Below, piece by piece: positions 32,075 through 32,170 of a stretch of 32,170 nucleotides of DNA (position 1 is its first letter; every line of letters begins with the position of its first letter). The position numbers and the translations under genes were made by a program. Source of the stretch: Ignavibacteriae bacterium HGW-Ignavibacteriae-1 (GTDB lineage: Bacteria; Bacteroidota; Ignavibacteria; Kapaibacteriales; UBA2268); the NCBI GenBank assembly GCA_002839825.1, contig PGYU01000027.1, positions 1-32,170 of the forward strand, written 5' to 3'. The notes under the pieces were generated by a model. The model was not told the origin of the DNA. It did not search any database and was given only the letters and a program-made list of their open reading frames with translations.

Positions 32075-32170
32075 ATGAATTCACGAATCGAAAAAGATTC
32101 AATGGGCGAGATTGAAGTGCCTTCTGACGTGTATTGGGGAGCACAATCGGCAAGGTCGCTGATACATTTT
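32075..32170 (+). CDS. fumC: Class II fumarase-type protein, 5' end only
   Basis: The first 32 codons, cut by the window edge. [20 protein letters not shown] followed by QSARS is the characteristic N-terminus of class II fumarases (fumarase/aspartase superfamily). YWGAQ favours fumarase over aspartase, which usually has Y-G-x-Q-T. SD-like GGAGAG is nine to twelve bases before the ATG. It hydrates fumarate to malate in the TCA cycle. The catalytic region lies outside the window. Confidence 0.75.
   Translation, partial: MNSRIEKDSMGEIEVPSDVYWGAQSARSLIHF

Overview
The window looks like an AT-rich chromosome segment from the Bacteroidota/Chlorobiota side of the tree, most likely an Ignavibacteria- or Kapabacteria-like lineage. 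The evidence is at least six secreted proteins with type IX secretion (T9SS) type A C-terminal sorting domains, an OmpA-family envelope protein, a MqnA-like gene suggesting the futalosine menaquinone route, and a TTTG/TAnnTTTG promoter-like element. No plasmid, phage, IS transposase or CRISPR signature was seen.

Layout. (1) 1-673: a small DUF559 PD-(D/E)XK nuclease gene enclosed by REP-like hairpin repeats: one copy in front, an inverted pair behind, and a further copy directly before the next gene. A ~90-bp direct repeat at offset 577 brackets the unit. (2) 674-10051: a tightly spaced forward cluster with four secreted or envelope proteins (one with a dockerin-like tail, one with a PNPFN-type sorting tail, a WD40 protein with a sorting tail, an OmpA protein), then a single-domain response regulator and a CHASE/PAS membrane sensor whose histidine-kinase core is degenerate. 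(3) 10052-12056: leuC-leuD (isopropylmalate/homoaconitate dehydratase) behind a leader with a long hairpin. (4) 12057-15731: two T9SS-exported propeller-type proteins in a region dense with short palindromes. Several palindromes lie inside the coding sequence, in frame, at the same two loops of both sorting domains. (5) 15732-16174: a toxin-like gene broken by one TGA, coupled to an intact DUF2283 gene. (6) 16247-21068, minus strand: a CtpA-type S41 protease with a clear terminator, and a 1010-residue IgGFc-binding-like sorting-domain protein. (7) 21208-25264: TrmH-family methyltransferase, MqnA-like protein, and an 872-residue exported BNR/sortilin-like propeller. (8) 25274-27120, minus strand: SixA-type phosphatase overlapping an LCP-family protein. 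(9) 27306 to end: PPK2, initiator tRNA (minus strand), an AddA/RecB-like helicase-nuclease, and the first 32 codons of a class II fumarase-type gene.

The parts most worth attention are the DUF559/REP-like module, which resembles a REPIN/RAYT arrangement with a different enzyme, and the palindromes inserted in frame in T9SS sorting domains. The remaining genes are mostly recognisable housekeeping or secreted-protein genes. All functional calls rest on motif recognition by eye; no database search was run.
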